Source of the DNA: an uncultured Bacteroidales bacterium | Lineage (GTDB): Bacteria; Bacteroidota; Bacteroidia; Bacteroidales; UBA932 | DNA: 64,000 bases | Assembly: GCA_947630665.1 (NCBI GenBank) | Contig: CANRID010000005.1 | Span: forward strand, 30,167-94,166 | Direction of reading: 5' to 3' | In this document: positions 18,136 to 27,159 of the stretch, piece after piece | How positions within the stretch are numbered: position 1 is the stretch's first letter | Layout of the letters: every line of letters starts with the position of its first letter | Made by a program: the position numbers and the translations under genes | Notes under the pieces: generated by a model | Told to the model about the DNA's origin: nothing | The model's database searches: none | The model's input: the letters and a program-made list of their open reading frames with translations, nothing else

Positions 18136-19842
18136 TCATTTCTTTTCCAATATTAAACCGGCTCTCAGAACCTGTGTATTAGGCAACACGCCTCCGTTAG
18201 GGGCGGTTAAATAACCCAGTATGGTATTGATCATCGGCATGCTCGGTGCAAGATCCGGCATGAACATACCCAGCAATGGCACAAACGTTTTTACAACCCC
18301 CACTACGCCTATAATCGTCTCGGTCTCCAGCGTCACTGTCGTCGCATTTCCGGTTACATTACATGTCAGTGGAATACCGGTCAGCAACAGATTATTGGGA
18401 TCCCATGCTTTGGTAGCGGTCCTATTGGAAGCGCTCATCATACCCCCCATCAACTTGACCAGATTCGGGAATACGAATAACTGATCCCCGCATACATAAT
18501 ACATGAGGATATCGTCTGCCAGGGTTTCCTCGCTTTCGTTTACTTTAATCACCGTCGCATCGATATAACCGTTGGATTTGAATTCCAGCTTCCTCAACTG
18601 AGGCGCATATTGTCCCAGAAGAGCATTGCCCATCCGGTTGACCATCGTCGCAGGTATTGTCTGAGGAATCATCATCTTGAGACTGTCCGGAACATAATTG
18701 TAAACGGAATCCGGAATTTGAATATCGGCACCTTGATATTGGAATATGACATCGCCCATCGGCCCGTTCATTTTCACTCCCCATACACCTACCAAATCGC
18801 TGGTGATTTCATAATCAAAAGAAATGGTCATTACCCCGTCCGAAGTTACGGTACCCTTCGCAGAGGCTTTGAATTTATAAGTGTCGTTTGCCGTATTTCC
18901 CTCAAAAGAATAAGTTCCCGTAGCGGCGTCCTCTTCCATTTTGACAGGAATAACGATAGCATCACTACCATCCTCCAGTGCCAAGAACGGCCCTCGAATG
19001 GCAATTTCGGCGTCCGTGGCGGATGACGGGTTGAAAGCCCTGATAGTGCATACGTGATCCGTATCCTCCTTGCCGTTATAGGTCATTTTCAGAGTTTCTC
19101 CCGTATACCTATTATAAAACAATTTCTTCCATCCGGATGTAGTCAATTCGATATCCAATTTACCGGCGGTAAGGGTAGCATGTACGGTAACCAGAAATCC
19201 GGGTTCCCTCTCTGCAGATCCATCGAAAACATACTTAGCAGTTCCGTCATAGGAATAAGTTACCGGCACTTCAACGTCCGTGCCCAACGGATAATAGAGA
19301 TTCTCAAAAACAAGGGTAGCCTCGGAATTGGAACTTGCAATCAGTTCTACAGGGTTCGGATCTATCTCATCGATGGTATTTATCTTCAGCGACAGACTGT
19401 CACCTGTATATATATTGGATATCTCATTCCATCCGGAAGTAGTCAGGTTCACCGTCAATCCGTACTTCCCGGTAGCATCTGTCCTTATGGTACCTGTCGC
19501 CTTAATCGCCATCCAAGGCTCCGGATTATCCTTGGTTTTAGGATTATCCAAAGAGGTCTCTCCCGTAAAAGTAAAAGAGTTTTCGCTTTCTTCTTTCAAT
19601 ACCACATCAATCTTAACGGCATCCGAATATCCGCTTATCACATTCCTCAAAGTCAAGATGCCGGAATTTTCACCGGTAGCTACAAAATCTGCGGATCCGC
19701 CCACCGTCGTGTTATTAACGGTAATGGCCGTGTTCTCAAATGTCGGCGGAATATTTTTCCATGCCGGGTCGTCCTTTTCGCAGGACACGAAAATTGAAAA
19801 AGAGCACAAAAGTACCCATAGCAGCAAACAATTTTTTTTCAT
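18136..19842 (-). CDS. hypothetical lipoprotein with three beta-rich repeats (DUF4925-like)
   Basis: 568 residues from the start at 19842 (MKKNCLLL), which gives a normal signal peptide with lipobox FVSC; a longer start at 19899 would bury it. The mature part has three repeats of about 100 residues: the first two carry LTTSGW followed by YTGD/YTGE-S/T-LK (residues near 150 and 250), the third (AIVIPVKMEEDAATGTYSFEG) is more divergent. The C-terminal 200 residues form a separate domain with YYVCGDQLFVFPNL. It resembles DUF4925-type Bacteroides lipoproteins, but I recall that family only loosely. Function unknown; probably outer-membrane lipoprotein. Confidence 0.7.
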   Translation of the reverse strand: MKKNCLLLWVLLCSFSIFVSCEKDDPAWKNIPPTFENTAITVNNTTVGGSADFVATGENSGILTLRNVISGYSDAVKIDVVLKEESENSFTFTGETSLDNPKTKDNPEPWMAIKATGTIRTDATGKYGLTVNLTTSGWNEISNIYTGDSLSLKINTIDEIDPNPVELIASSNSEATLVFENLYYPLGTDVEVPVTYSYDGTAKYVFDGSAEREPGFLVTVHATLTAGKLDIELTTSGWKKLFYNRYTGETLKMTYNGKEDTDHVCTIRAFNPSSATDAEIAIRGPFLALEDGSDAIVIPVKMEEDAATGTYSFEGNTANDTYKFKASAKGTVTSDGVMTISFDYEITSDLVGVWGVKMNGPMGDVIFQYQGADIQIPDSVYNYVPDSLKMMIPQTIPATMVNRMGNALLGQYAPQLRKLEFKSNGYIDATVIKVNESEETLADDILMYYVCGDQLFVFPNLVKLMGGMMSASNRTATKAWDPNNLLLTGIPLTCNVTGNATTVTLETETIIGVVGVVKTFVPLLGMFMPDLAPSMPMINTILGYLTAPNGGVLPNTQVLRAGLILEKK

Positions 19843-20151
19843 ACTATAGATCATGTTGGTTAATATTATCAATATCTTATTGTAAAACAAAGAATACACA
19901 TCAATTTACGACCTATGAAGTAAGGTCTTTCCGATTCTTTTTTACAGGGACAAAGATAGGGCTTTTCAGAAGACATCTACAAGCTCCATTTGACGATTTT
20001 TATGTTCCGAATTTAATATTTTATGTCTTTTGAGAGAAGAAAAAGGCTGTTTTTACAATCTATTTTTATAGAAATTTAAAATTCAGAAAAAATGATTAAA
20101 TTTGCGAATCATTAATTCGATTATGATATTCTTGTACGAATAACAACGCTT
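19843..20151. other. intergenic region between divergent surface-protein genes
   Basis: 309 bases without a gene, AT-rich. The only clear signal is the -7 box for the downstream PCMD gene at 20097-20104, plus a small hairpin CGAAT/ATTCG just after it. Confidence 0.5.
20097..20104 (+). promoter_or_regulatory. -7 element for the PCMD lipoprotein gene
   Basis: TAAATTTG fits TAnnTTTG, 47 bases before the start codon; -33 not clear. Confidence 0.5.
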
Positions 20152-21276
20152 ATGAAACCGAACCGAATCCTCCTCCTTGCAGCCCTCTCCCTGCTATTGC
20201 CGGGAGCCTGCATAAAAACCGAACTGAAAAATACCGAGGCAGACATCATCAAATGTATTTTACCGGAAGATATACTGAAATCGGAGCCGAAAATCACCAA
20301 TACGGATATAATGGTGCTGATATTTCCTGACAAGGCGGATATTACCCGCCTTTCTCCCAAGTTCGAACTGACGCCCGGGGCCAGCATCAATCCGCCGTCG
20401 GGAACGGAACGGAACTTCTCCAATCCGCAGACTTATGAGGTTACATCCGAAGACGGACAATGGAAAAAAGTATATTCTCTGCGGATAACCACCGCCGAAA
20501 TGCCGACCCGTTTCGATTTCGAGAATTGGGAAAAGGACACAACCGGTCGATATGAATTTCCTTACGAAATCGGGCAGGAGGAGAACGGCCAGCAGAAACG
20601 TTTGGATATCTGGGATTCCGGGAATGCGGGATTCGCGCTGACCGGAGGGGGATCTACTCCCGACAAATACCCGACCTGTTCCACTACCGACGCTTATTCG
20701 GGCAAATTCGCCTTAAAATTGGAAACCCGCGCCACGGGGAGCTTCGGAGCCAATTTGAAGATGCCCATTGCTCCCGGCAACCTGTTCATCGGCAAGTTCG
20801 AAGCGGAAAATGCCACCAGAGAACCGCTTAAGGCGACCAAGTTCGGAGGAATGCCGTTCACCAAAAAACCCGTCGCATTCCGGGGATATTACCGCTATAT
20901 TTCCGGAGGAAATGTCACCGATAACAAAGGGAATTTGGTAATACCTCCGAAACGGGATCAGGGAAATATTTACGCCGTATTATACGAAACGGATGAAAAC
21001 ACTCCTTACCTCGACGGAACAAACGGCCAGACCTCCCCGAATATCATCGCCAGGGCGGTGCTGGATAATCTGGAAGAGGGAGGAAAGGGATACACTCCTT
21101 TCGATATCCGGTTCGAATACCTGAAACCTTTCGATCCGGAAAAATCGAAAAATTCAAAATACAATATTTCCATGGTATTTACCTCCAGCATCAGGGGAGA
21201 CATTTTTGAAGGAGCCGTAGGAAGCACTTTGTATGTAGATCAGATAGAAATCGTAACCGAAGGGGCGGAGGAATAA
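20152..21276 (+). CDS. PCMD-domain lipoprotein
   Basis: 374 residues. The signal peptide ends in a lipobox-like LPGAC. Residues of about 25-120 are an immunoglobulin-like domain of the kind found in Bacteroides surface lipoproteins (FPDKADITRLSPKFELTPGASI... YSLRITTAE). From about residue 125 a PCMD domain (putative carbohydrate metabolism domain) follows, with FDFENWE, GNAGFALTGGG and GNLFIGKFE. A carbohydrate-binding surface role is the usual assumption, not shown here. A beta-barrel gene follows 30 bases later, so the two probably form an operon. Confidence 0.8.
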   Translation: MKPNRILLLAALSLLLPGACIKTELKNTEADIIKCILPEDILKSEPKITNTDIMVLIFPDKADITRLSPKFELTPGASINPPSGTERNFSNPQTYEVTSEDGQWKKVYSLRITTAEMPTRFDFENWEKDTTGRYEFPYEIGQEENGQQKRLDIWDSGNAGFALTGGGSTPDKYPTCSTTDAYSGKFALKLETRATGSFGANLKMPIAPGNLFIGKFEAENATREPLKATKFGGMPFTKKPVAFRGYYRYISGGNVTDNKGNLVIPPKRDQGNIYAVLYETDENTPYLDGTNGQTSPNIIARAVLDNLEEGGKGYTPFDIRFEYLKPFDPEKSKNSKYNISMVFTSSIRGDIFEGAVGSTLYVDQIEIVTEGAEE

Positions 21277-21306
21277 CATAATATCAACAAACCAATACGA
21301 CTGACC

Positions 21307-22047
21307 ATGAATGTAAAGAGAATAGCCGGCCTGGCGCTGGCGCTGCTGATAGCGGTTGCGGGTTCGGCCCAGAAGAAATACGAATACCGGGTAAAGGCCG
21401 GATTTAACGTAGGAGGAACCTCTCCCCTGCCGATCCCGGCCGAAATACGGAAAATCAAATCCTTCTCCCCTACCATGAACTTCTCCATAGAGGGGAATGT
21501 CATACGGCATCTCGACGAGAAATGGGGCGTCATGACGGGACTGAGGTTCGAGACCAAGGGAATGTCCACCCATGCCAGGGTAAAAAACTATTCGTTGGTA
21601 ATAGACGTCAGCCAGGGAGATGAAACAGGGACTATCGAAGGCGTATTTACAGGAGATGTAAAAACGGAAGTCAAAAACGAATATATCACGCTTCCTTTGC
21701 TGGCTGCCCGGCGGGTAAGTGAACGCTGGTTCCTTAAAGCCGGACCTTATTTTTCATATTTGATAAAAGGAGGATTCAACGGATCGGCATACGATGGTTA
21801 TATCCGCGACCAGAACCCTGTCGGGAATAAGGTAGGAGTGGAAACTTCTACTTACGATTTCTCAGATGATATCACGGGGTTCGACTGGGGCGGGGAATTC
21901 GGAGCGGAATGGAAAGCCTATTCCCATCTTTCCGTATATGGAGATCTCACCTGGTCTGCAAAATCCATTTTCAAAAAAGGATTTAGAAGCATAGGATTCA
22001 ATATGTACAATATTTATCTGAACTTGGGCTTCGCATACGTATTTTAG
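21307..22047 (+). CDS. outer-membrane beta-barrel protein (PorT-like)
   Basis: 246 residues with a cleavable signal peptide ending GSAQ and alternating strands such as YRVKAGFNVGG, WGVMTGLRFETKGM and LLAARRVSERWFLKAGPYFSYLI, ending in LNLGFAYVF, a typical terminal barrel strand. It fits the small outer-membrane barrel family (OMP_b-brl_2/PorT-like). It is encoded directly after the PCMD lipoprotein and may work with it at the surface. Its 3' end overlaps the leu promoter region. Confidence 0.8.
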   Translation: MNVKRIAGLALALLIAVAGSAQKKYEYRVKAGFNVGGTSPLPIPAEIRKIKSFSPTMNFSIEGNVIRHLDEKWGVMTGLRFETKGMSTHARVKNYSLVIDVSQGDETGTIEGVFTGDVKTEVKNEYITLPLLAARRVSERWFLKAGPYFSYLIKGGFNGSAYDGYIRDQNPVGNKVGVETSTYDFSDDITGFDWGGEFGAEWKAYSHLSVYGDLTWSAKSIFKKGFRSIGFNMYNIYLNLGFAYVF

Positions 22048-22064
22048 AAAAATCCGCCTTACGA

Positions 22065-22094
22065 TTTGTAAGTGAAAAATTATTGCTATATTTG
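22065..22094 (+). promoter_or_regulatory. leu operon promoter
   Basis: -33 TTTG at 22065-22068 and -7 TATATTTG at 22087-22094, spaced 18 bases. It places the transcript start near 22101, giving a leader of about 250 bases before leuA. Confidence 0.7.
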
Positions 22095-22144
22095 TACCGC
22101 ATTTGGGTTACCCTTATGGCATTTAAGTTTGTTTACAGAAGAGC

Positions 22145-22225
22145 ATGAAACGTTTCCGATTATCCCTATCCCTGCGACTGCTGCTCGTTTCCCCGAGGAG
22201 ACAGTACTTCTGCATGGATAAATAA
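22145..22225 (+). CDS. leuL: leu operon leader peptide
   Basis: 26-residue open frame beginning MKRFR and containing LSLSLRLLLV: six Leu codons within nine (TTA, CTA, CTG, CTG, CTG, CTC). It starts about 45 bases after the predicted transcript start, ends before a terminator hairpin, and precedes leuA. This is the classic form of a ribosome-stalling attenuator peptide. There is a weak purine-rich AGAAGAG just before the ATG. The symbol is by analogy with enteric leuL; there is no homology at sequence level beyond Leu codons. Confidence 0.85.
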   Translation: MKRFRLSLSLRLLLVSPRRQYFCMDK

Positions 22226-22278
22226 ACCGGTACGTGCAAAAATATGGAAGGCTGTCTTACATTAAGGCAGCCTTTTTT
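22177..22278 (+). promoter_or_regulatory. leu transcription attenuator
   Basis: Four segments can be drawn. Segment 1 (22177-22187, the CTG CTG CTC Leu codons) can pair imperfectly with segment 2 (22194-22205, CGAGGAGACAGT). Segment 2 can instead pair with segment 3 (22251-22258, GCTGTCTT) as an antiterminator. Segment 3 also pairs with segment 4 (22264-22274) as the terminator. A ribosome stalled at Leu codons would cover segment 1 and free segment 2, preventing termination. Confidence 0.75.
22248..22278 (+). terminator. leu attenuator terminator
   Basis: AAGGCTGTCTT (22248-22258) pairs with AAGGCAGCCTT (22264-22274), 11 pairs with one G-U, loop ACATT, then a T-run. It lies 77 bases before leuA. 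Confidence 0.85.
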
Positions 22279-22354
22279 ATTGACATCTTGTAAAAACAAA
22301 TTACACTTACAAATTGTAACTAAATCTACAAATAAAGTAACAATTTAACAAATT

Positions 22355-23851
22355 ATGGAGCAAAAAGTCTATATTTTTGACACAACCCTCCGAGATGGAG
22401 AGCAAGTACCCGGCTGCCAACTTAATACTATCGAAAAAATAGAGCTTGCTAAATCACTGGAGCTGTTAAAAGTAGATATTATAGAATGCGGGTTCCCGGT
22501 TTCCAGCCCCGGAGATTTTCAATCGGTGGTAGAAATCTCGAAAAATGTTACCGAGCCGGTGATCTGCGCCCTGACCCGCGCCGTGGAAAAAGACATAGAT
22601 GCAGCGGCAGACGCCCTTCATTTCGCCCGAAGGAAAAGAATCCATACCGGGATAGGCACTTCCGATCCTCATATTAAATATAAATTCAATTCCAATCGGG
22701 AAGAAATTATCGAAAGAGCCGTCAATGCGGTCCGGTATGCCCGGAAATTCGTGGATGACGTGGAATTTTACGCGGAAGATGCCGGACGGACGGAAAACGA
22801 ATATCTGGCACGCGTAGTGGAAGCCGTCATCAAGGCCGGAACCACCGTAGTGAACATCCCCGACACCACCGGCTACTGCACGCCATGGGAATACGGGGAA
22901 AAGATCAGATTCCTGATGGAGAATGTTCCCAATATAGACAAGGCCATTCTTTCCACCCACTGTCATAACGACCTGGGAATGGCTACGGCCAATACGCTGT
23001 CGGGAATCATGAACGGCGCCCGTCAGGTGGAAGTAACTATAAACGGAATCGGGGAGCGGGCCGGCAATACCTCTTTGGAAGAAGTGGTCATGATTCTGCG
23101 CAGCCGGAAAGACCTTCCTTTTTATACGGATGTGGATACCAAACAAATCTATAAGAATTCCCGCTTAGTTTCCACCCTCATGCGGATGCCCGTCCAACCC
23201 AATAAAGCCATCGTAGGACGGAATGCATTCGCCCATTCGTCCGGAATCCATCAGGACGGAGTGCTGAAAAATAAAGAGAGCTACGAAATCATAAATCCGA
23301 TGGATGTAGGGGTCAATGACTCGGTAATCGCCCTTACCGCCCGCAGCGGACGTGCGGCATTAAACCATCATTATCAGCGGTTGGGCATAGAACTCACTCC
23401 GGAAGAGCTGGACCATGCCTACGAAAAATTCCTGCTGCTGGCAGACACTAAAAAAGATGTGAACGACAGCGACCTGCTGATTATCGTGGGAGTGAACCGG
23501 AACGAAGCCCAACGGAAAATCCGCCTGAAATTCCTCCAGGTAATTTGCGGAAAGAATTCGGTCCCGATGGCTACCGTAAAACTGAATATCGACGGGGAAA
23601 TCTGCCAGGCTACCGCATCCGGCAACGGTCCCATCGATGCCGCTTTCACCGCCGTAAAAAAGCTCATCAACCGGAAGATCATAGTGGAGGAGTTCCTGGT
23701 CCAGGCTATTACCCGCGGCTGTAACGATGTAGGAAAAGTACACGTGCAGGTAGAAAACCGGGGACACCTTTATTACGGCTTCTCTGCGAATACGGACATC
23801 GTAACCGCCTCGGTAGAGGCCTTTGTGGATGCGATCTCCAAATTCATTTAA
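22355..23851 (+). CDS. leuA: 2-isopropylmalate synthase
   Basis: 498 residues. It condenses acetyl-CoA and 2-oxoisovalerate, the committed step to leucine. Seen: [16 protein letters not shown] at the N terminus, metal-site [18 protein letters not shown], and a complete C-terminal allosteric (LeuA dimer) domain after about residue 370, so leucine feedback is expected as well as attenuation. First gene of leuACDB; a 49-base gap separates it from leuC. It begins with [11 protein letters not shown], no Shine-Dalgarno. Confidence 0.95.
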   Translation: MEQKVYIFDTTLRDGEQVPGCQLNTIEKIELAKSLELLKVDIIECGFPVSSPGDFQSVVEISKNVTEPVICALTRAVEKDIDAAADALHFARRKRIHTGIGTSDPHIKYKFNSNREEIIERAVNAVRYARKFVDDVEFYAEDAGRTENEYLARVVEAVIKAGTTVVNIPDTTGYCTPWEYGEKIRFLMENVPNIDKAILSTHCHNDLGMATANTLSGIMNGARQVEVTINGIGERAGNTSLEEVVMILRSRKDLPFYTDVDTKQIYKNSRLVSTLMRMPVQPNKAIVGRNAFAHSSGIHQDGVLKNKESYEIINPMDVGVNDSVIALTARSGRAALNHHYQRLGIELTPEELDHAYEKFLLLADTKKDVNDSDLLIIVGVNRNEAQRKIRLKFLQVICGKNSVPMATVKLNIDGEICQATASGNGPIDAAFTAVKKLINRKIIVEEFLVQAITRGCNDVGKVHVQVENRGHLYYGFSANTDIVTASVEAFVDAISKFI

Positions 23852-23900
23852 ACGCCCCCGAAAACGAATCGATATTTACACAATATAAAACGGCATACGA

Positions 23901-25307
23901 ATGGCTAAAACATTATTCGATAAAATCTGGGAAACCCATATCGTGCGGCAAATTCCCGACGGTCCTTCCCAATTATACATTGACCGCCACTTTATCCATG
24001 AAGTGACCTCACCCCAAGCCTTCCAGGGCCTTAAACAAAAAGGAGTGGGAGTTTTCCGCCCCGGGCAGACCTTCGCCACCTGCGACCATAACATTCCCAC
24101 GCGGGATCAGGAAAAGCCCATACAAGACGAATCCTGCCGGCAGCCGGTAGAAACCCTCGAAAGAAATTGTCGGGAATACGGCATCACCTATTTCCCGATG
24201 CTCGACCCTGCCCACGGCATCGTACATGTCATCGGACCCGAACAAGGAATCACCCAGCCGGGCATGACCATCGTCTGCGGCGACAGCCACACGGCCACCC
24301 ACGGGGCTTTCGGCTCTATCGCCTTTGGTATAGGGACGAGCGAAGTGGAAATGGTACTGGCTACGCAAACCCTCCTGCAATACAAGCCCAAACAAATGCG
24401 TATCACCCTCGACGGAAAGTTGGACGAGTATGTTACCCCTAAGGATGTAATCCTGTACATCATTTCCCGATTAGGGACATCGGGAGGAACCGGCTATTTC
24501 GTAGAATATGCAGGAGAGGTATTCCGGAACATGAGCATGGAAGGGAGAATGACCGTATGCAACATGAGTATAGAGATGGGTGCCCGCGGAGGGATGATAG
24601 CCCCGGACCGTATCACTTTCGAATACCTTAAAGGCAGAAAATACGCTCCCTCCGATGTTTCTGCCGTTGCCGGTGAGGAAGATCCGTTCTCTTTGGCCGT
24701 TAAAGAATGGAGCAGGCTCCGTTCGGATGAAGATGCCCGCTTCGATAAGGAAGTCTCGTTCCGGGCGGAAGAGATCCGGCCGATGATTACTTACGGTACG
24801 GATCCCGGACGCGGAATCGCCATCGACGACGTCATTCCGGCCTGCGATGAAAGCGGACGGAAAGGACTCCGCTACATGGATTTTTGCGAAGGCGAGAAAA
24901 TGATCGGGAAAAAAGTGGATTATATATTTGTCGGGAGCTGCACCAACGGCCGCATCGAAGATTTCAGAGCATTCGCCAAGTTAGTCGAAGGGAAAAAGAA
25001 GGCTCCTTATACGACTGTCTGGTTGGTACCCGGCTCCGCAGAGGTAAGAAGGCAAATGAAAGAAGAGGGGCTGGACCGGATTCTGGAAGAGGCGGGGTTC
25101 GAATTAAGGCAACCGGGCTGTTCGGCCTGTCTGGCGATGAACGAAGATAAAATACCGGCCGGAGAATACGCCCTTTCCACTTCCAACCGGAATTTTGAAG
25201 GGAGACAAGGCCCGGGAGCCCGGACCATGCTGTGCGGACCGTTAGTTGCCGCTGCATCGGCACTGACGGGCGTAATCACCGACCCGAGAACCATGCGGAC
25301 GAAATAA
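23901..25307 (+). CDS. leuC: 3-isopropylmalate dehydratase large subunit
   Basis: 468 residues, the iron-sulfur subunit of isopropylmalate isomerase. Seen: [12 protein letters not shown] near the N terminus and the three [4Fe-4S] cysteines in [12 protein letters not shown] and [10 protein letters not shown]. Works with LeuD, encoded 39 bases downstream. Length is normal for the family. Confidence 0.96.
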   Translation: MAKTLFDKIWETHIVRQIPDGPSQLYIDRHFIHEVTSPQAFQGLKQKGVGVFRPGQTFATCDHNIPTRDQEKPIQDESCRQPVETLERNCREYGITYFPMLDPAHGIVHVIGPEQGITQPGMTIVCGDSHTATHGAFGSIAFGIGTSEVEMVLATQTLLQYKPKQMRITLDGKLDEYVTPKDVILYIISRLGTSGGTGYFVEYAGEVFRNMSMEGRMTVCNMSIEMGARGGMIAPDRITFEYLKGRKYAPSDVSAVAGEEDPFSLAVKEWSRLRSDEDARFDKEVSFRAEEIRPMITYGTDPGRGIAIDDVIPACDESGRKGLRYMDFCEGEKMIGKKVDYIFVGSCTNGRIEDFRAFAKLVEGKKKAPYTTVWLVPGSAEVRRQMKEEGLDRILEEAGFELRQPGCSACLAMNEDKIPAGEYALSTSNRNFEGRQGPGARTMLCGPLVAAASALTGVITDPRTMRTK

Positions 25308-25346
25308 AAAAACATATCATCCAATTAAAAGATAAAACGGTAAGAC

Positions 25347-25973
25347 ATGTCATTTGAAAAAATAAATATCATCCAATCTCCCGTGGTAGCCACGCCGGTA
25401 GAAAATATAGATACCGATCAGATCATTCCCGCCCGCTTCCTTAAAAGCACGAGCCGGGAAGGATTCGGCAAAGTGCTGTTTATGGACTGGCGATTCGGTC
25501 CCGACAACAAACTGATAACGGATTCCGTATTCGCTCTCGCCCCTCCTCATGCACGGATCTTGGTAGCCGGCAAGAATTTCGGATGCGGCTCCAGCCGGGA
25601 GCATGCGGCATGGGCTTTGGTGGATTACGGATTCAGAGCCGTAGTTTCCAGCTTTTTCGCAGACATATTCCGCAACAATGCCCTCAACAATGGTCTGTTG
25701 CCCGTACAGGTAAGCGAAGATTTTCTGGCCGCCCTGTTCCGGGAGCATAAAAAGAATCCGCTGACAGAGCTTAAAATCGACCTCCCGCACAAAACCGTGG
25801 AAATTATAAGGACCCTCCCGACAGGAAAAACGGAATCCTGCCTCCGGGAATCATTTCCTATCGGGGAATACAAGCAGCAATGCCTGATGAACGGGCAGCA
25901 GGATATAGATTATCTGATAAGCAGCCGGCCTTTTATAGAAGCATACGAACTCGGTCGGACGCAAAAAGCGTAA
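25347..25973 (+). CDS. leuD: 3-isopropylmalate dehydratase small subunit
   Basis: 208 residues, swivel-domain subunit of isopropylmalate isomerase. Seen: NIDTDQIIPARFLK and GKNFGCGSSREHAAWAL, the active-site loop. It lies between leuC and leuB (gaps of 39 and 25 bases). Confidence 0.96.
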   Translation: MSFEKINIIQSPVVATPVENIDTDQIIPARFLKSTSREGFGKVLFMDWRFGPDNKLITDSVFALAPPHARILVAGKNFGCGSSREHAAWALVDYGFRAVVSSFFADIFRNNALNNGLLPVQVSEDFLAALFREHKKNPLTELKIDLPHKTVEIIRTLPTGKTESCLRESFPIGEYKQQCLMNGQQDIDYLISSRPFIEAYELGRTQKA

Positions 25974-25998
25974 CTACAATCGATAAACAATAAAACAG

Positions 25999-27087
25999 AT
26001 GAAAAAAAATATAGCAGTACTCCCCGGAGATGGTATCGGCCCAGAGGTCATCGCGCAGGCCGTCAATACTTTAAAAGCGATTGCGCAGAAATTCGGACAT
26101 ACGTTCTGTTTCGAATATGCAGAAATAGGAGGATGCGCCATAGATAAATACGGCGAGCCTTATCCGGCCGCCACCCATGAATTATGTATGAAAAGCGATG
26201 CGATCCTGTTCGGCGCCATCGGGGATCCTAAATACGATATGGACCCGCAGGCGAAAGTACGTCCCGAACAAGGCTTGCTGAAAATGCGCAAAAGTCTGGG
26301 TTTGTTCGCCAATCTGCGGCCTATCCGGCCATTCCCCGCCTTGCTGGACCGTTCCCCTTTAAAAAAGGAAAGGATTGCAGGAGCAGACATGATGATCGTA
26401 CGCGAGCTGACGGGAGGCTTGTATTTCGGAGAACCCAGAGGCCGCAACGAAAGCGGTACGACAGCTTTCGATACCTGTATATACAGCAAGGAAGAAATCT
26501 CCCGGGTGGCTGTCCGGGCTTTCGAGCTGGCAGGTCTGAGGAAGAATCATGTAACGCTGGTGGACAAAGCCAACGTACTCGCCACTTCCAGGTTATGGAG
26601 AGAAACGGTCAAGGCGCTCCGGGATGAGAAATACCCGCAGATAAAACTGGATTACATGTTTGTAGATAATGCCGCCATGCAATTGGTAACGGCCCCCGGG
26701 TATTTCGATGTCCTGCTGACGGAAAATCTTTTCGGGGATATTCTCAGCGATGAAGCCGGCGTAATTACCGGCTCCATCGGACTGCTTCCCTCCGCCTCGG
26801 CGGGAGAGAGTGTCTCATTGTATGAACCCATTCACGGATCGTACCCGCAGGCGGCCGGAAAAAACACCGCCAATCCCGTAGCCGCCATTTTGTCGGGAGC
26901 CATGTTGCTGGAATACTCTTTCGGAATGCAAAAAGAAGCGGAAGCCGTTACGGACGCTTGTGCAAGGGCAATAGAAAACGGAATCGTAACGGAAGACCTG
27001 GCGGCAGGCGGCAAAGCATTTTCCACCTCGGAGGTCGGAGAGTATATCTGTAAAGCCGTTATGGGAAAACAGGTAACGCCTTTCTGA
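25999..27087 (+). CDS. leuB: 3-isopropylmalate dehydrogenase
   Basis: 362 residues, NAD+-dependent oxidative decarboxylation of 3-isopropylmalate. Seen: PGDGIGPEVI, RELTGGLYFGEPRG (catalytic Arg/Tyr region), VDNAAMQLV, and DEAGVITGSIGLLPSAS (metal-binding Asp). Last gene of the leu operon; it converges with an RND pump gene 72 bases away, and I see no clear terminator in the gap. Confidence 0.96.
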   Translation: MKKNIAVLPGDGIGPEVIAQAVNTLKAIAQKFGHTFCFEYAEIGGCAIDKYGEPYPAATHELCMKSDAILFGAIGDPKYDMDPQAKVRPEQGLLKMRKSLGLFANLRPIRPFPALLDRSPLKKERIAGADMMIVRELTGGLYFGEPRGRNESGTTAFDTCIYSKEEISRVAVRAFELAGLRKNHVTLVDKANVLATSRLWRETVKALRDEKYPQIKLDYMFVDNAAMQLVTAPGYFDVLLTENLFGDILSDEAGVITGSIGLLPSASAGESVSLYEPIHGSYPQAAGKNTANPVAAILSGAMLLEYSFGMQKEAEAVTDACARAIENGIVTEDLAAGGKAFSTSEVGEYICKAVMGKQVTPF

Positions 27088-27159
27088 ATTCGTTGATTTT
27101 CTTGAAGAAAGGCATAATGATAGAACCATCTATAAAATCAAAGCCATAGAAGTTTTGTT

